Shown here: piece after piece, positions 49,510-58,601 of the stretch
Numbering within the stretch: the stretch's first letter is position 1
Layout: each line of letters begins with the position of its first letter
Assembly (NCBI RefSeq): GCF_023283845.1
Contig: NZ_JAKILC010000006.1
Coordinates: 186,001-250,000 of the forward strand
Direction of reading: 5' to 3'
DNA length: 64,000 nucleotides
DNA from: Shewanella marinintestina
Lineage (GTDB): Bacteria > Pseudomonadota > Gammaproteobacteria > Enterobacterales > Shewanellaceae
Made by a program: the position numbers and the translations under genes
Notes under the pieces: generated by a model
What the model was told of the DNA's origin: nothing
Databases searched by the model: none
The model's input: the letters and a program-made list of their open reading frames with translations, nothing else

Positions 49510-50520
49510 ATGCGCCACAATTTAAGGGCCTACACGCCAATGTCGCTATCGAGTTCGTCTCAATCTAATGTTTCTCAAATTGCTAGCACCAATAAGCAAA
49601 TAACTATCTTAGGCGCTGGTGCCATTGGCCAGCTTATTTACCACCAACTACAAAGTGTGCCAAGCCTTTATAAGCTAAACCTAATTGGTCGAGAAGATAA
49701 CTCATCAACGCTTCCCCTTGCCTTTACTGGCATGAATGGACAAATAAATAATCGTGACGCGCTCCTTATCGGCGCTAATGATTGCCCGAAAATGTTGGCC
49801 AATACCGCACTGTTGATAGTTTGTGTCAAAGCTTACCAAGTCAAATCAGCATTGGAAGCTGTTATCAACGATTTGCCGTACGATGCCCATATATTGATGC
49901 TCCACAATGGCATGGGACCGCACATTGAAATAGAATCGATTCTAAACGGGCGAGGATTAAGTTTAGGTACAACCTCACAAGCTGCACTCAAGTTAAGTAC
50001 GTATCACGTCCAGCAAACTGGCACGGGTTTAACTCAAATCGGCCCATTTACAGCACCAGCCTTAGATCATCAAATCCAAAACACACTACTGAAAGCCATT
50101 ACCAATAGTGAGTGGCATCAAGATATTTTGCCATTACTTTGGCAAAAACTGGCAGTAAACGTAGCAATAAACCCACTAACAGCTATTAATAACTGTACCA
50201 ATGGCGAGCTTAACGATAAAAAATATCGAGACGTTATTTACAATGCTGTCAATGAGTTGGTTATGGTGGCTAAAGCAGATGGTATATCATTAACACTAGA
50301 AAATTTACTTGAACGGGTTTATCAAGTTATTAAGCTGACAGCAAATAACCTATCCTCAATGCACCAAGATGTGTACCACCAGCGAGCAACTGAAATCAAC
50401 GCTATTAATGGTTTTGTTGTTGCACGAGGCAAGGCTCTTCGAATCAATACCCCTTATAATCAGCAGCTACTTAAGCAGGTTCAGCAGATAGAAGCAAAAT
50501 ATCAGCCTGCATCACTATAG
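49510..50520 (+). CDS. Ketopantoate reductase family protein (PanE/ApbA-like)
   Basis: NADPH-dependent reductase fold, up to 336 residues. The Rossmann motif ITILGAGAIGQLIYHQL is followed by LLIVCVKAYQVKSALEAVIN (with the catalytic-region Lys), ILMLHNGMGPH, and the C-terminal QKLAVNVAINPLTAINNCTN helical domain. It probably reduces 2-ketopantoate for pantothenate and CoA synthesis, though the family includes other 2-ketoacid reductases. The N-terminus is about 30 residues longer than E. coli PanE; ATG 49540 is another possible start. Confidence 0.82.
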   Translation: MRHNLRAYTPMSLSSSSQSNVSQIASTNKQITILGAGAIGQLIYHQLQSVPSLYKLNLIGREDNSSTLPLAFTGMNGQINNRDALLIGANDCPKMLANTALLIVCVKAYQVKSALEAVINDLPYDAHILMLHNGMGPHIEIESILNGRGLSLGTTSQAALKLSTYHVQQTGTGLTQIGPFTAPALDHQIQNTLLKAITNSEWHQDILPLLWQKLAVNVAINPLTAINNCTNGELNDKKYRDVIYNAVNELVMVAKADGISLTLENLLERVYQVIKLTANNLSSMHQDVYHQRATEINAINGFVVARGKALRINTPYNQQLLKQVQQIEAKYQPASL

Positions 50521-50761
50521 CTTAGTCATCCCGTGTACTCTCGCTCATGTAGAGAGCCAGCCAAGTCACCGCAGGGCTAAACTGAGTATTCATCTAGAGT
50601 TACAAATTTAAAATACAACCACTCACTCCACCTTACATGCTCTATGTTTACGGTTTACTTTAGCTTTAGTCCCTGCAAGTTCTTCAATCCTGACTAAAAT
50701 TAATAAAAATGAGATTTCTTATACTTATTGCTATTACACAAGGCGAGGACAGGCGTAAATA

Positions 50762-52261
50762 ATGCAAAGAGAGCAATGGAACTCAAGGACAGGCTTTATT
50801 CTTGCTGCAGTGGGATCAGCTATTGGCTTAGGAAATATTTGGCGCTTTCCTTATATGGCGTATGAAAACGGCGGCGGAGCCTTTTTCATCCCCTACCTTT
50901 TCGCCATGTTAACCGCCGGGATTCCATTTATGATTATGGAGTTTAGCCTAGGGCATAAGTATCGCGGCGCAGCGCCTCGAGTCTTTGCCAGATTGGGAGA
51001 TTCTCTCGGGATTAAACTTGAATGGCTAGGTTGGTTCCAAGTATTTATTGCTACTGTTATCGCTATCTACTATGTAGCTATTATAGGCTGGGCTATCTCC
51101 TATTTTTCGTTCTCTATTACCCAAAGCTGGGGAACCGACACGAATGCCTTTTTCTTCAAAGAATACTTACAACTCGGCGATAACTCCCCCACAAAGCTAG
51201 GCTCCATGCAGTTTCATATTGCTATCCCCATGGCGATAGCTTGGAGTATTACGACCCTTGCGGTATACAGTGGTGTAAAAGGCGGTATCGAACGTGCCAG
51301 CAAAATCATGATGCCACTGCTTTTCATCATGGTACTACTTTTTATCACCAGAATTGTGTTTCTTCCTGGCGCCCTAGAAGGGCTTAATTACCTATTCAGG
51401 CCAGATTTCAGCATGATTTGGGATGCTAAAGTTTGGTCAGCGGCATACGGGCAGATATTTTTCACCTTAAGTGTCGGCTTTGCCATCATGTTGGCTTACT
51501 CTAGCTACCTACCAGAGAAATCCGATATTAATAACAATGCCTTTATGACGGTATTAATTAACTGTGGCTTCTCTATTTTAGGCGGCATCATGATTTTTGC
51601 GGTTCTTGGCTATATGGCTGAGGAGCAAGCCAAGCCGATAACGGATGTGGTTTCATCAGGTGTAGGTCTAGCTTTTGTTACCATCCCTGCCGCTATTAAT
51701 TTACTGCCAGCCCCCTACATCTTAGGACCACTATTCTTCTTAGCTTTAGTGGTTGCAGGGATAAGCTCACATATCTCAATTATTGAGGCAGTGGTCTCTG
51801 CGGTCATGGATAAACTGTCGTTGTCACGCAAAAAAGCGGCATTATTGGTTTGTGGTACGGGCTTTGTTGTCTCTATGGCATTTTCTAGTAATGGCGGCTT
51901 GCTACTGTTAGATCTTGTCGATTACTTTATCAATAACATCGCCTTGCTCTCTAGCTGCCTGATAGAGCTTATTATCCTTGCCTGGTTATTTAAGATTGCC
52001 GATATTCGTGATTATGCCAATCGCTGCAGCGAATTCAGTATCGGCAAGTGGATGGAGATCTGTCTGCGCTTTATCGGCCCTATCATGCTTGCAATTATTC
52101 TGGTTAAAAACCTGATCACGACATTAACCGACGGCTATGGCGACTACCCTATTGCAGATCAACTATTTCTCGGCTGGGGGCTGGTGGCAAGCATGCTGTT
52201 TACCGCTATCTTTATCAGTGTCATTTCCGGCAACAATATTTCAAAGGAGCCAAAGCCATGA
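50762..52261 (+). CDS. Sodium-dependent amino-acid symporter (SNF family)
   Basis: Eleven- or twelve-segment Na+-coupled symporter, 499 residues. Segment 1 is GFILAAVGSAIGLGNIWRFP with the unwound GLGNIWRFPY signature that binds substrate and sodium. Segment 6 lies near FFTLSVGFAIMLAYSSYLPE. An ATGA overlap links it to a 34-residue downstream gene resembling MetS, which suggests a two-component MetP/MetS-type importer for methionine, alanine or similar (inference). Confidence 0.92.
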   Translation: MQREQWNSRTGFILAAVGSAIGLGNIWRFPYMAYENGGGAFFIPYLFAMLTAGIPFMIMEFSLGHKYRGAAPRVFARLGDSLGIKLEWLGWFQVFIATVIAIYYVAIIGWAISYFSFSITQSWGTDTNAFFFKEYLQLGDNSPTKLGSMQFHIAIPMAIAWSITTLAVYSGVKGGIERASKIMMPLLFIMVLLFITRIVFLPGALEGLNYLFRPDFSMIWDAKVWSAAYGQIFFTLSVGFAIMLAYSSYLPEKSDINNNAFMTVLINCGFSILGGIMIFAVLGYMAEEQAKPITDVVSSGVGLAFVTIPAAINLLPAPYILGPLFFLALVVAGISSHISIIEAVVSAVMDKLSLSRKKAALLVCGTGFVVSMAFSSNGGLLLLDLVDYFINNIALLSSCLIELIILAWLFKIADIRDYANRCSEFSIGKWMEICLRFIGPIMLAIILVKNLITTLTDGYGDYPIADQLFLGWGLVASMLFTAIFISVISGNNISKEPKP

Positions 52262-52362
52262 GCACTGGTGCTATTATCATGATGATATTCGCTTTGCTAC
52301 TAACCTGGGGTGGGGCTGCAATTTGTATTTCAATCGCGATGAAGGCCTCAAATAAAGAGTGA
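52258..52362 (+). CDS. MetS-like small subunit of the SNF symporter (34 residues)
   Basis: Begins MSTGAIIMMIFALLLTWGGA and ends with a short charged tail (KASNKE). One membrane helix fills most of it, and the polar TWGG segment is typical of the methionine/alanine importer small-subunit family as I recall it. Its ATG overlaps the symporter stop (ATGA), with AAAGGAG about 8 nt upstream, so translation is coupled. Confidence 0.85.
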   Translation: MSTGAIIMMIFALLLTWGGAAICISIAMKASNKE

Positions 52363-52448
52363 CGATAACATCTACTAGGCTTTTATCGCTTGTCGTAGTC
52401 GCCAAGGCTCCCTAAACTGTTTGCCTACTCGCCACAGATTAATATTGT

Positions 52449-53150
52449 TTGATGACCCCTAGCATACGCCCAGAAGCCGAAGATAAAGAACTCCAAGATA
52501 AGCTCCGACCTATGACTCTGCCACTAAGAAACTGTTTCTGGCTCTACCTTGCCAGCTGCTGTTTAATTGTTTTCAGCGTACTGTTTCTCGATCGACCTAT
52601 TTCGACTTGGATGCATTTAAATGTCGATGCTAGTGATATTTTCAAACCACTGAGCCAAATGCCGCTGCTATTTGAAACATTAACAGCGCTGATTATTCTT
52701 GGCTGTATTAAGCCCAAATTCCGTCAGCAATATGCAAACTTCGCACTGGCATTAACTTTCACCGTCATTACTGCAACAATGGTCAGATTAGCGGCAAAAT
52801 TTATATTTGGCCGCACTTGGCCAGAAACCTGGATCCATACCACAGCGGGCAGTAACCCCTCCTGGATCCATAATGGGGTAGAAAGCTTTCATCCCTTTGC
52901 CATAGGGCCTGCCTATAATTCATTTCCCTCCGGACACGCCCTGTTCACTTTCGCATTGGTAAGCGTATTTTGGTGGCGCTTTCCAAAGTTATATTGGCTA
53001 TGGTTACTGGCGATGATAGGCGCTATAGCGGGTCAATTAGGCCAGAATTATCACTTCCTTGGTGACTTGATTGCGGGTGCAACTCTTGGGATTTTATGTG
53101 CGCAGTTCTCTATTGCTCTGAGCAAAAAACGGCTCAAACACAAAAGGTAA
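52449..53150 (+). CDS. PAP2-superfamily membrane phosphatase
   Basis: 233 residues with about six membrane segments. Phosphatase motif 1 is near KFIFGRTWPE, motif 2 is the PSGH of NSFPSGHALFTFAL, and motif 3 is GQLGQNYHFLGDLIAG with the nucleophilic His and its Asp. The Arg expected six residues before that His is Gln here. Likely substrates are lipid phosphates such as undecaprenyl pyrophosphate or phosphatidylglycerol phosphate, but this is not decidable. It is convergent with the next gene, 12 bp apart. Confidence 0.82.
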   Translation: MMTPSIRPEAEDKELQDKLRPMTLPLRNCFWLYLASCCLIVFSVLFLDRPISTWMHLNVDASDIFKPLSQMPLLFETLTALIILGCIKPKFRQQYANFALALTFTVITATMVRLAAKFIFGRTWPETWIHTTAGSNPSWIHNGVESFHPFAIGPAYNSFPSGHALFTFALVSVFWWRFPKLYWLWLLAMIGAIAGQLGQNYHFLGDLIAGATLGILCAQFSIALSKKRLKHKR

Positions 53151-53162
53151 AGTGAGTGACAA

Positions 53163-54038
53163 CTAACCCCACATCACTAATATTGCAGCGACCGCAATTA
53201 GAATCAGCGCCAGCATATCCTTAACCTTTACCTTATCTTTTAGCCATAGCATTGCGATAAGTAAGGTAAAGAACACCTCAACTTGGCCAAGCGTTTTAAC
53301 ATAAGGCACAGCTTGTAGCGACATAGCACTAAACCAACCAATTGAACCAATACAGCTTGTAGCACTAGTTAATAACGTCAGTTTGGGCCTTTGCATTAAG
53401 CCCTCAAGGGTATTTTTATCAACAAGACTTGAGTAAATAAGCAGAGCTGTGGTTTGAATCGCAATCACAAATAGCAGCACCCAAGCCGCGCGGTGCGGAA
53501 ATGGTAAATCGAGATTTAAACTTGCTTCTCGTACCCAGAGTGAGGTCAGCGCAAAGGCAGCTCCGCAGGCAAGCCCAAGTAATATAGTCGCAAAAGAAAG
53601 CTGTTTAACGCCGCCTTTACTACTCAGCATAAATACCGCGATACCACCTATCAGCACGCCTATCCAACCTAAAAGCGATAGCTCGGTGCCAAAAAATACC
53701 ACTCCTAAAATCGCTGCAACTATGGCTTCACTCTTTGCAAGTCCAGCTCCCACGGCAAAATTTTTCATTTTGAATAGTTTCACCATTAAGGCCGTTGCTA
53801 GTATTTGCATTGCCGATGCGCCCAACACATAGGCACTAAACTTAAGAGTGATAAAAGGCAATCCCACTGGCTGCCACGCGTATAACCCCGCCAAGTAGAA
53901 CATCGCTATCGGCGTAGCCCAAATAAAGCGCGCAAGCGTCACACCTGCGATATTGACGTCTTTACTTAATAGACTTTGAAACGCATTGCGCCACGCCTGC
54001 ATAAAGGCTGCAAGAAAAGTAAAAAATATCCAACTCAT
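53163..54038 (-). CDS. EamA-family membrane transporter
   Basis: About 291 residues and ten membrane segments in two EamA-like halves (the first starts MSWIFFTFLAAFMQAWRNAF; the second begins around LSFATILLGLACGAAFALTS). I chose ATG 54038 because GGAATGG lies just upstream; a start at 54053 is possible. The C-terminal helix is DMLALILIAVAAILVMWG. The substrate is unknown. Confidence 0.8.
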   Translation of the reverse strand: MSWIFFTFLAAFMQAWRNAFQSLLSKDVNIAGVTLARFIWATPIAMFYLAGLYAWQPVGLPFITLKFSAYVLGASAMQILATALMVKLFKMKNFAVGAGLAKSEAIVAAILGVVFFGTELSLLGWIGVLIGGIAVFMLSSKGGVKQLSFATILLGLACGAAFALTSLWVREASLNLDLPFPHRAAWVLLFVIAIQTTALLIYSSLVDKNTLEGLMQRPKLTLLTSATSCIGSIGWFSAMSLQAVPYVKTLGQVEVFFTLLIAMLWLKDKVKVKDMLALILIAVAAILVMWG

Positions 54039-54189
54039 CAACCATTCCAACACTTAATCTTGAATCTAAAGAGGCATTAGTATGCACTTTATTAATAATA
54101 AAATCTGGAAGTTAGTTGATACTCGCTATCACGAAAAAGAATAAGCTAAACGAGGAACTGCAGTGATGCGGTAATAAATTAACTTAAAT

Positions 54190-54216
54190 AAAGAAGCCCA
54201 CTGAAATAGCAGGCTT
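54190..54216 (-). terminator. Possible terminator after the DUF819 gene
   Basis: Minus strand: AAGCC...GGCTT with a long loop, followed by CTTTATTT. A weak candidate. Confidence 0.5.
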
Positions 54217-54222
54217 AACACT

Positions 54223-55458
54223 TCAGCCAGGTGTCACAAGTCGCAATAACTCACCGCAAACCCAAGCCATATAGGTAGCTAGAGCATAACCTAATACAGA
54301 CAACAGCACTGCGACTGGCGCAAAACCTTTGTGAAAAGCAATAGCAACCACTGGCGATGATGCCGCGCCGCCTAAATTACATTGGCTGGCTATCGCCATA
54401 TATGCAACAGGAGAGCGGGTGATTAAGCCTATAGCAATAACTAAAAGTGCGTGGATCAGCAGCCATAAAAAGCCAATAATGAAGTAAATAGGAAAATCAG
54501 CGATAGCAGTAATATCCATTTGTAATCCCATAATAGCGATTAAAAAGTACAACATCATCGATGCGACATTTGAAGCTCCCACATATTCTAAGTCGCGCAC
54601 CTTAGTGTATGACAGCAACACACTAACGCATGTCACTATTATTACGATCCAAAAGAATTCAGAAGTTAAACTAAACTTTGCCAGCTCAGGGTATTCACGC
54701 TCAAAAAATGGCACCAATAAATCAGCGCCTCCATGTCCAACTCCCATAACGCCAAAGCCCACAGCAAAAATCAGCATAAAATCTGTTAATTGTGGCATCC
54801 GCTTAACTTGCTTTTCAAGGGCGGCAGCTGACTGCTGCAAAACCGCTAAACCGCTAGTATTTGCGCCGAGTTTATTATCAATCACAGCCGCATGTTTCGC
54901 GCAAAAGAGTAGAAATGACATCCAAATAGCAGAGAACACTACATTGACGGTGATCATTATCGAAAAGATGCCATCGCCTACTGCAAACACCTCTTTCATG
55001 GCTAACTGATTAGCAGTGCCACCGACCCAATTGCCGGCCAATGTTGCCATACCGCGCCACGCAGCATCACTGCCAGACCAAGTAATTGAGTCTGGCACCA
55101 GAGTCGCAAAGCCATATAGCACTATAGGACCGCCTATAATAACGCCAACACCACCGACTAGAAACAAAAGAATCAGTTTAGGGCCAAGCTGAAGAATCGC
55201 CTTTAAATCAACGCTAATAATCAATAAACAGAGACAAGCGGGCATAAGGTAACGCGAAGAGATAGCTGCAAGTTGGCTATCAGTTGGATCGATTAAACCT
55301 GTGGCATTGAATAATGACGGCAGAAAGTAGCACATTACCATCACAGGCATAAATCGATATAGCTTTTGCCAAAATGGCTGTTTTAGCTTGCTGGTATAAA
55401 AAATTGCACCGAGTAATAGTGCTATGAGTCCAAAAATTACGGGGTCAGCGGTGATCAC
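54223..55458 (-). CDS. DUF819 (YjcL-like) integral membrane protein
   Basis: 411 residues with about ten to eleven membrane segments. Conserved pieces are AGNWVGGTANQLAMKEVFAV, the central LSYTKVRDLEYVGASNVASM and the C-terminal NLGGAASSPVVAIAFHKGFA. The family is uncharacterised and resembles a transporter. The start is GTG at 55458 with GGAG 8 nt upstream. A paralogue is at 63189-64000. It is 47 bp downstream of a LysR-type regulator on the same strand, so that regulator may control it. Confidence 0.85.
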   Translation of the reverse strand: MITADPVIFGLIALLLGAIFYTSKLKQPFWQKLYRFMPVMVMCYFLPSLFNATGLIDPTDSQLAAISSRYLMPACLCLLIISVDLKAILQLGPKLILLFLVGGVGVIIGGPIVLYGFATLVPDSITWSGSDAAWRGMATLAGNWVGGTANQLAMKEVFAVGDGIFSIMITVNVVFSAIWMSFLLFCAKHAAVIDNKLGANTSGLAVLQQSAAALEKQVKRMPQLTDFMLIFAVGFGVMGVGHGGADLLVPFFEREYPELAKFSLTSEFFWIVIIVTCVSVLLSYTKVRDLEYVGASNVASMMLYFLIAIMGLQMDITAIADFPIYFIIGFLWLLIHALLVIAIGLITRSPVAYMAIASQCNLGGAASSPVVAIAFHKGFAPVAVLLSVLGYALATYMAWVCGELLRLVTPG

Positions 55459-55505
55459 GAAAATTCTCCGGCAGTGCGGCTGTTATCGTGATAAAAGCCG
55501 CCTTA

Positions 55506-56390
55506 CTAACAATCTGTATTACAAAACGCTAAAAACTTACTGGCCAGCTCTCCAAGCGCTTCATTCTCACGCGTGATCGCCCAGTACTGACGCTGGTGAT
55601 CCCAACAAGGTAAGTCAAGTTCGATTAATTCTCCACGCTCGACTTCTTCAACCACGGCTAACCAAGGCAAAACACTTACCCCTATTCCGGTACCAATTGC
55701 ACGCTTAATTGCGCCCATTGTTGTCATGGTCAGTTCTTGCTCAATATTAACTTTGGCACTTTTCAGCAATTGAACCGCTCTAATACGTGAAATAGAGTTA
55801 GTTTCATCAAGCACCCACAACTCTTGCGATAACCGTTCGGCAGATATTGGCTCTGCAGCAATAGGGTTGGTGCGCGCGGTGACAATACAAATTTTGTCTT
55901 TAAGCCACTTAGTGCTGTTTAGGTTCTGACTACCGGGTTTGGCATCAATAAAACCCAAATCCAGCTCTTTTTCACTCACCATCTGTTCGATAGTAATACT
56001 ATTACCAACAACTAGCTTAATATCTACCGAAGGAAACTCCTTCTTAAATAGAGGGATTTTACGCGATAACACATAGTTACCCGCAGTTTTACTGCTACCC
56101 ACTTTCAAGCTACCACGTATGCCATTAGATTGTTCAGAGAACATCTGCTCAAGCTGCATACCTTTTGAGAGCATTTCATTGGCATACGGCAAAATCACTT
56201 TACCGTTATCATTGATCACTAAACCATTACTGTTGCGATCAAATAAGCGACTCCCTAGTGAGCCTTCTAGGTCTTTCAATGCCATGCTTACCGCTGGCAC
56301 AGACATGTGCAGATCTTTCGCCGCTTTAGAGATCTGTCCACTGTGATGAATGGCTTTAAATATAGTGAGTTGCTTTAGCGTGATTCTCAT
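55506..56390 (-). CDS. LysR-family transcriptional regulator
   Basis: 294 residues. The N-terminal winged helix-turn-helix is about 1-60 (LTIFKAIHHSGQISKAAKDL and HMSVPAVSMALKDLEGSLGS), followed by the substrate-binding domain from about residue 90 (LKVGSSKTAGNYVLSRKIPL, MGAIKRAIGTGIGVSVLPWL). It lies just upstream of the DUF819 gene on the same strand, and the two are probably co-transcribed. The effector is unknown. Confidence 0.92.
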   Translation of the reverse strand: MRITLKQLTIFKAIHHSGQISKAAKDLHMSVPAVSMALKDLEGSLGSRLFDRNSNGLVINDNGKVILPYANEMLSKGMQLEQMFSEQSNGIRGSLKVGSSKTAGNYVLSRKIPLFKKEFPSVDIKLVVGNSITIEQMVSEKELDLGFIDAKPGSQNLNSTKWLKDKICIVTARTNPIAAEPISAERLSQELWVLDETNSISRIRAVQLLKSAKVNIEQELTMTTMGAIKRAIGTGIGVSVLPWLAVVEEVERGELIELDLPCWDHQRQYWAITRENEALGELASKFLAFCNTDC

Positions 56391-57051
56391 ATTTTTATCT
56401 TATTTTTCGGGCTCCACTAAAGTATATCGAAACCACAATTTAAGATTAAATTAATCCTATTTAAAAGTATGGAACTGTTAACTAGGTACAAAGTTAGCCG
56501 TTTATTTGACCTGAGACCGCTAAAGTAAGCACTCACATGTATAGTTAGAAACGTTCAGCTATAAAGGTCATCCTGCAGTTATTAAGCCCTTAACTCTTAA
56601 ATACACTTGAGTAAGTAGCTAGGATTACACTAATTATTAGCTCTATCTGTTATTTTTAAATCAAAGCCTAATTATCGAAATCATCGCTATGGTAAATAAA
56701 GCTATAGACGTCTTTTTTAGGGTACACTTTAACTTACCAACACAAAAAACATATAACCAAACACTAAACCAGCCACTAAAAAAAGCTAAACTATGCAATC
56801 AAGTCAAGTCCAAGAACAATACACAAATCTTTCTATTAAAAATTTAATAGAAAAAACTAATAGAAAGACCACCCAACTAAAACAACAATAAAGACCACTC
56901 AATTAAAAAACATACTAAACATAGATAGGAACTCACTAATCAATTAACAAACTCTCACCCCCAATCTATTAATAAAATAAAGCGGCTATTTTAATCGACA
57001 CCGCTTTATATTTCTCAATATATATAAATTGATTATTAAAGTTAAAATAGA
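56391..57051. other. AT-rich gap between lysR and the porin gene
   Basis: About 660 bp. It holds the lysR promoter region, the porin terminator (56975-57011), and a repetitive A-rich stretch at 56750-56930. There AAAGACCAC-CAA-TAAAA occurs twice and TCTATTAAAAATTTAATAGA forms a palindrome. A 32-codon ATG frame at 56793-56891 lacks a ribosome binding site and is compositionally biased, so I do not call it a gene. Confidence 0.5.
56975..57011 (-). terminator. Terminator after the porin gene
   Basis: Minus strand: TATAAAGCGG...CCGCTTTATTTTATT with a 15-nt loop, about 40 bp past the porin stop. Confidence 0.8.
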
Positions 57052-58359
57052 TTAAAACTTAAAGCTGTAATCAATATAAACGCGGTGGTCCACGTTATCA
57101 CCTTTAACCCCTTGAACTGAACCTATCTCAGTAGATTGATAATCAGCATACAAATAGCGTAAGGATAAACCTTTTACCATAGGCAATTTATAGCGTGTAT
57201 CGATAGCAAAAAACTTCTCTTCCGCTTCACCTTTACTCGCGTCAGCAGCGTTTTCAATATCAGTACCTTTGGCGTAGGTAATCTTAGTCGTTAACCCGTC
57301 AAAACTAGAGTTTAGTTTGCCGAAATCAACACCTACACGGGCTAGCCAAACCGATTCATTAGCATTGGTAAAATCCGGGCCGATTGGAGCGCGAGTGGGT
57401 AGTGGGTTTGAACCGTGGTCGCCTTTGTAGTTATCTTCAATCCAGATCTCTCCAGTTTGGCTGAAGGCTACTCCCAGGCTAAATGCATGAACTTTATAGT
57501 CCGCATCGAGAAACCACACAGAACCATCGTTGCTTTCAATACCGTCAATATTCTTATCACCGCTCTCAGCAAACAAGGCGCCATTATCAGACGAAGTGAA
57601 ATAACCACCAGAAAGTTTTAGCTTTCCTTGACCTATTGTATCCACATAACTACCACGTAAACCGAACTTTTCCAGGTAATCATCAGACACCATATACTCT
57701 ACATCAGCGCTAAATTTACCTTGTTTAAACTGAGCACCTACACCCCAAATAAGGTCAATCTGAGGACCATCTGTATCTGCTGCAAAATCTGTCCACTCAT
57801 CGCTATTACGGCCACTCCATTGGTCAAATGCGTAACCATATACTTTAACTGAATCAAGTGCTTGGTAAGAGCCTGTTAAACCACGAAAACTACTTGGAAT
57901 AGCGCGACTCGTTGAAGTGCTGAAAAACATTTGCTTAGTTTTTTGATAACCCAGTTTAAGCGAAAGCCCTTCTGTTGGTAACACTTCAACATAGGCCTGA
58001 CCTATTTTACCAAAGGCACTTTCAACATTATTTTCATCATTTGGATCATCCGGCATAATACCAGGCGCATTATCTGTCCCGCTTGAATTTATATTTGCAA
58101 CCCCATAAGCAGATAATCCAACTTTAAACCAATCAGAGATCTTACCTGACTGATAATTAAGTTCTAACGCCTGCGCTAATGTATTACTGTCCTTATCAGG
58201 GGTTTCATCATATTCACGGTCAAAGAATATTGTACGTGTTTTTATTTCTAAAGAGTCATTATCTGTTATACCATCAAGCGCGTAAGCATTGCCTAAAAGA
58301 GTAAACTGACTTAACAATGCTAATGAAATAGCCGATAGTTTTATTTTTCTGTTCATCAT
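57052..58359 (-). CDS. OprD-like outer-membrane porin
   Basis: 435 residues with a signal peptide (ending LGNAYA) and a long beta-barrel with a C-terminal Phe (VYIDYSFKF). The N-terminal SLEIKTRTIFFDREYD and the repeated amphipathic strands (KLGYQKTKQMFFSTSTSRAI, SLRYLYADYQSTEIG) resemble OprD-family substrate-specific porins. It is divergent from the flavocytochrome c gene, so it may admit that enzyme's substrate into the periplasm (inference). Confidence 0.83.
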   Translation of the reverse strand: MMNRKIKLSAISLALLSQFTLLGNAYALDGITDNDSLEIKTRTIFFDREYDETPDKDSNTLAQALELNYQSGKISDWFKVGLSAYGVANINSSGTDNAPGIMPDDPNDENNVESAFGKIGQAYVEVLPTEGLSLKLGYQKTKQMFFSTSTSRAIPSSFRGLTGSYQALDSVKVYGYAFDQWSGRNSDEWTDFAADTDGPQIDLIWGVGAQFKQGKFSADVEYMVSDDYLEKFGLRGSYVDTIGQGKLKLSGGYFTSSDNGALFAESGDKNIDGIESNDGSVWFLDADYKVHAFSLGVAFSQTGEIWIEDNYKGDHGSNPLPTRAPIGPDFTNANESVWLARVGVDFGKLNSSFDGLTTKITYAKGTDIENAADASKGEAEEKFFAIDTRYKLPMVKGLSLRYLYADYQSTEIGSVQGVKGDNVDHRVYIDYSFKF

Positions 58360-58417
58360 CCAACACCTGTTATTTTATATTTGTTAAAAAGTATATGAGG
58401 ATGTTTTATTTTCATTG

Positions 58418-58431
58418 TTGACAATGATCAC
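58418..58431. promoter_or_regulatory. FNR/CRP-like site between porin and flavocytochrome genes
   Basis: TTGAC-AATG-ATCAC matches TTGAT-N4-ATCAA at eight of ten positions, and its right half (ATCACA) is a perfect CRP half-site. It lies in the 242-bp divergent promoter region, 59 bp from the porin start and about 170 bp from the flavocytochrome start. Confidence 0.4.
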
Positions 58432-58601
58432 ACCAAAGCCCTGCAAATAGCATTTTAAGAAAATTTTAAACAGGTTTAATAAAAACTGAGCCAACTACCT
58501 AATATGATATAGGTCTAAGTTTTATATTATTTAAATGATTAACCTAGCTCCAAATCAGGGTGGCAGCAAAACACCTGAATAACAAAACTATGGAGCAAAT
58601 G

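Noticed and set aside
50525..50760. Possible glycine riboswitch upstream of the SNF symporter
   Set aside because: A CACCGCAGGGC stretch recalls part of the glycine aptamer, but the rest of the conserved core and the tandem layout are absent.
56793..56891. 32-codon ATG frame before the porin terminator region
   Set aside because: No ribosome binding site, strongly A-rich composition and internal short repeats; coding is not supported.
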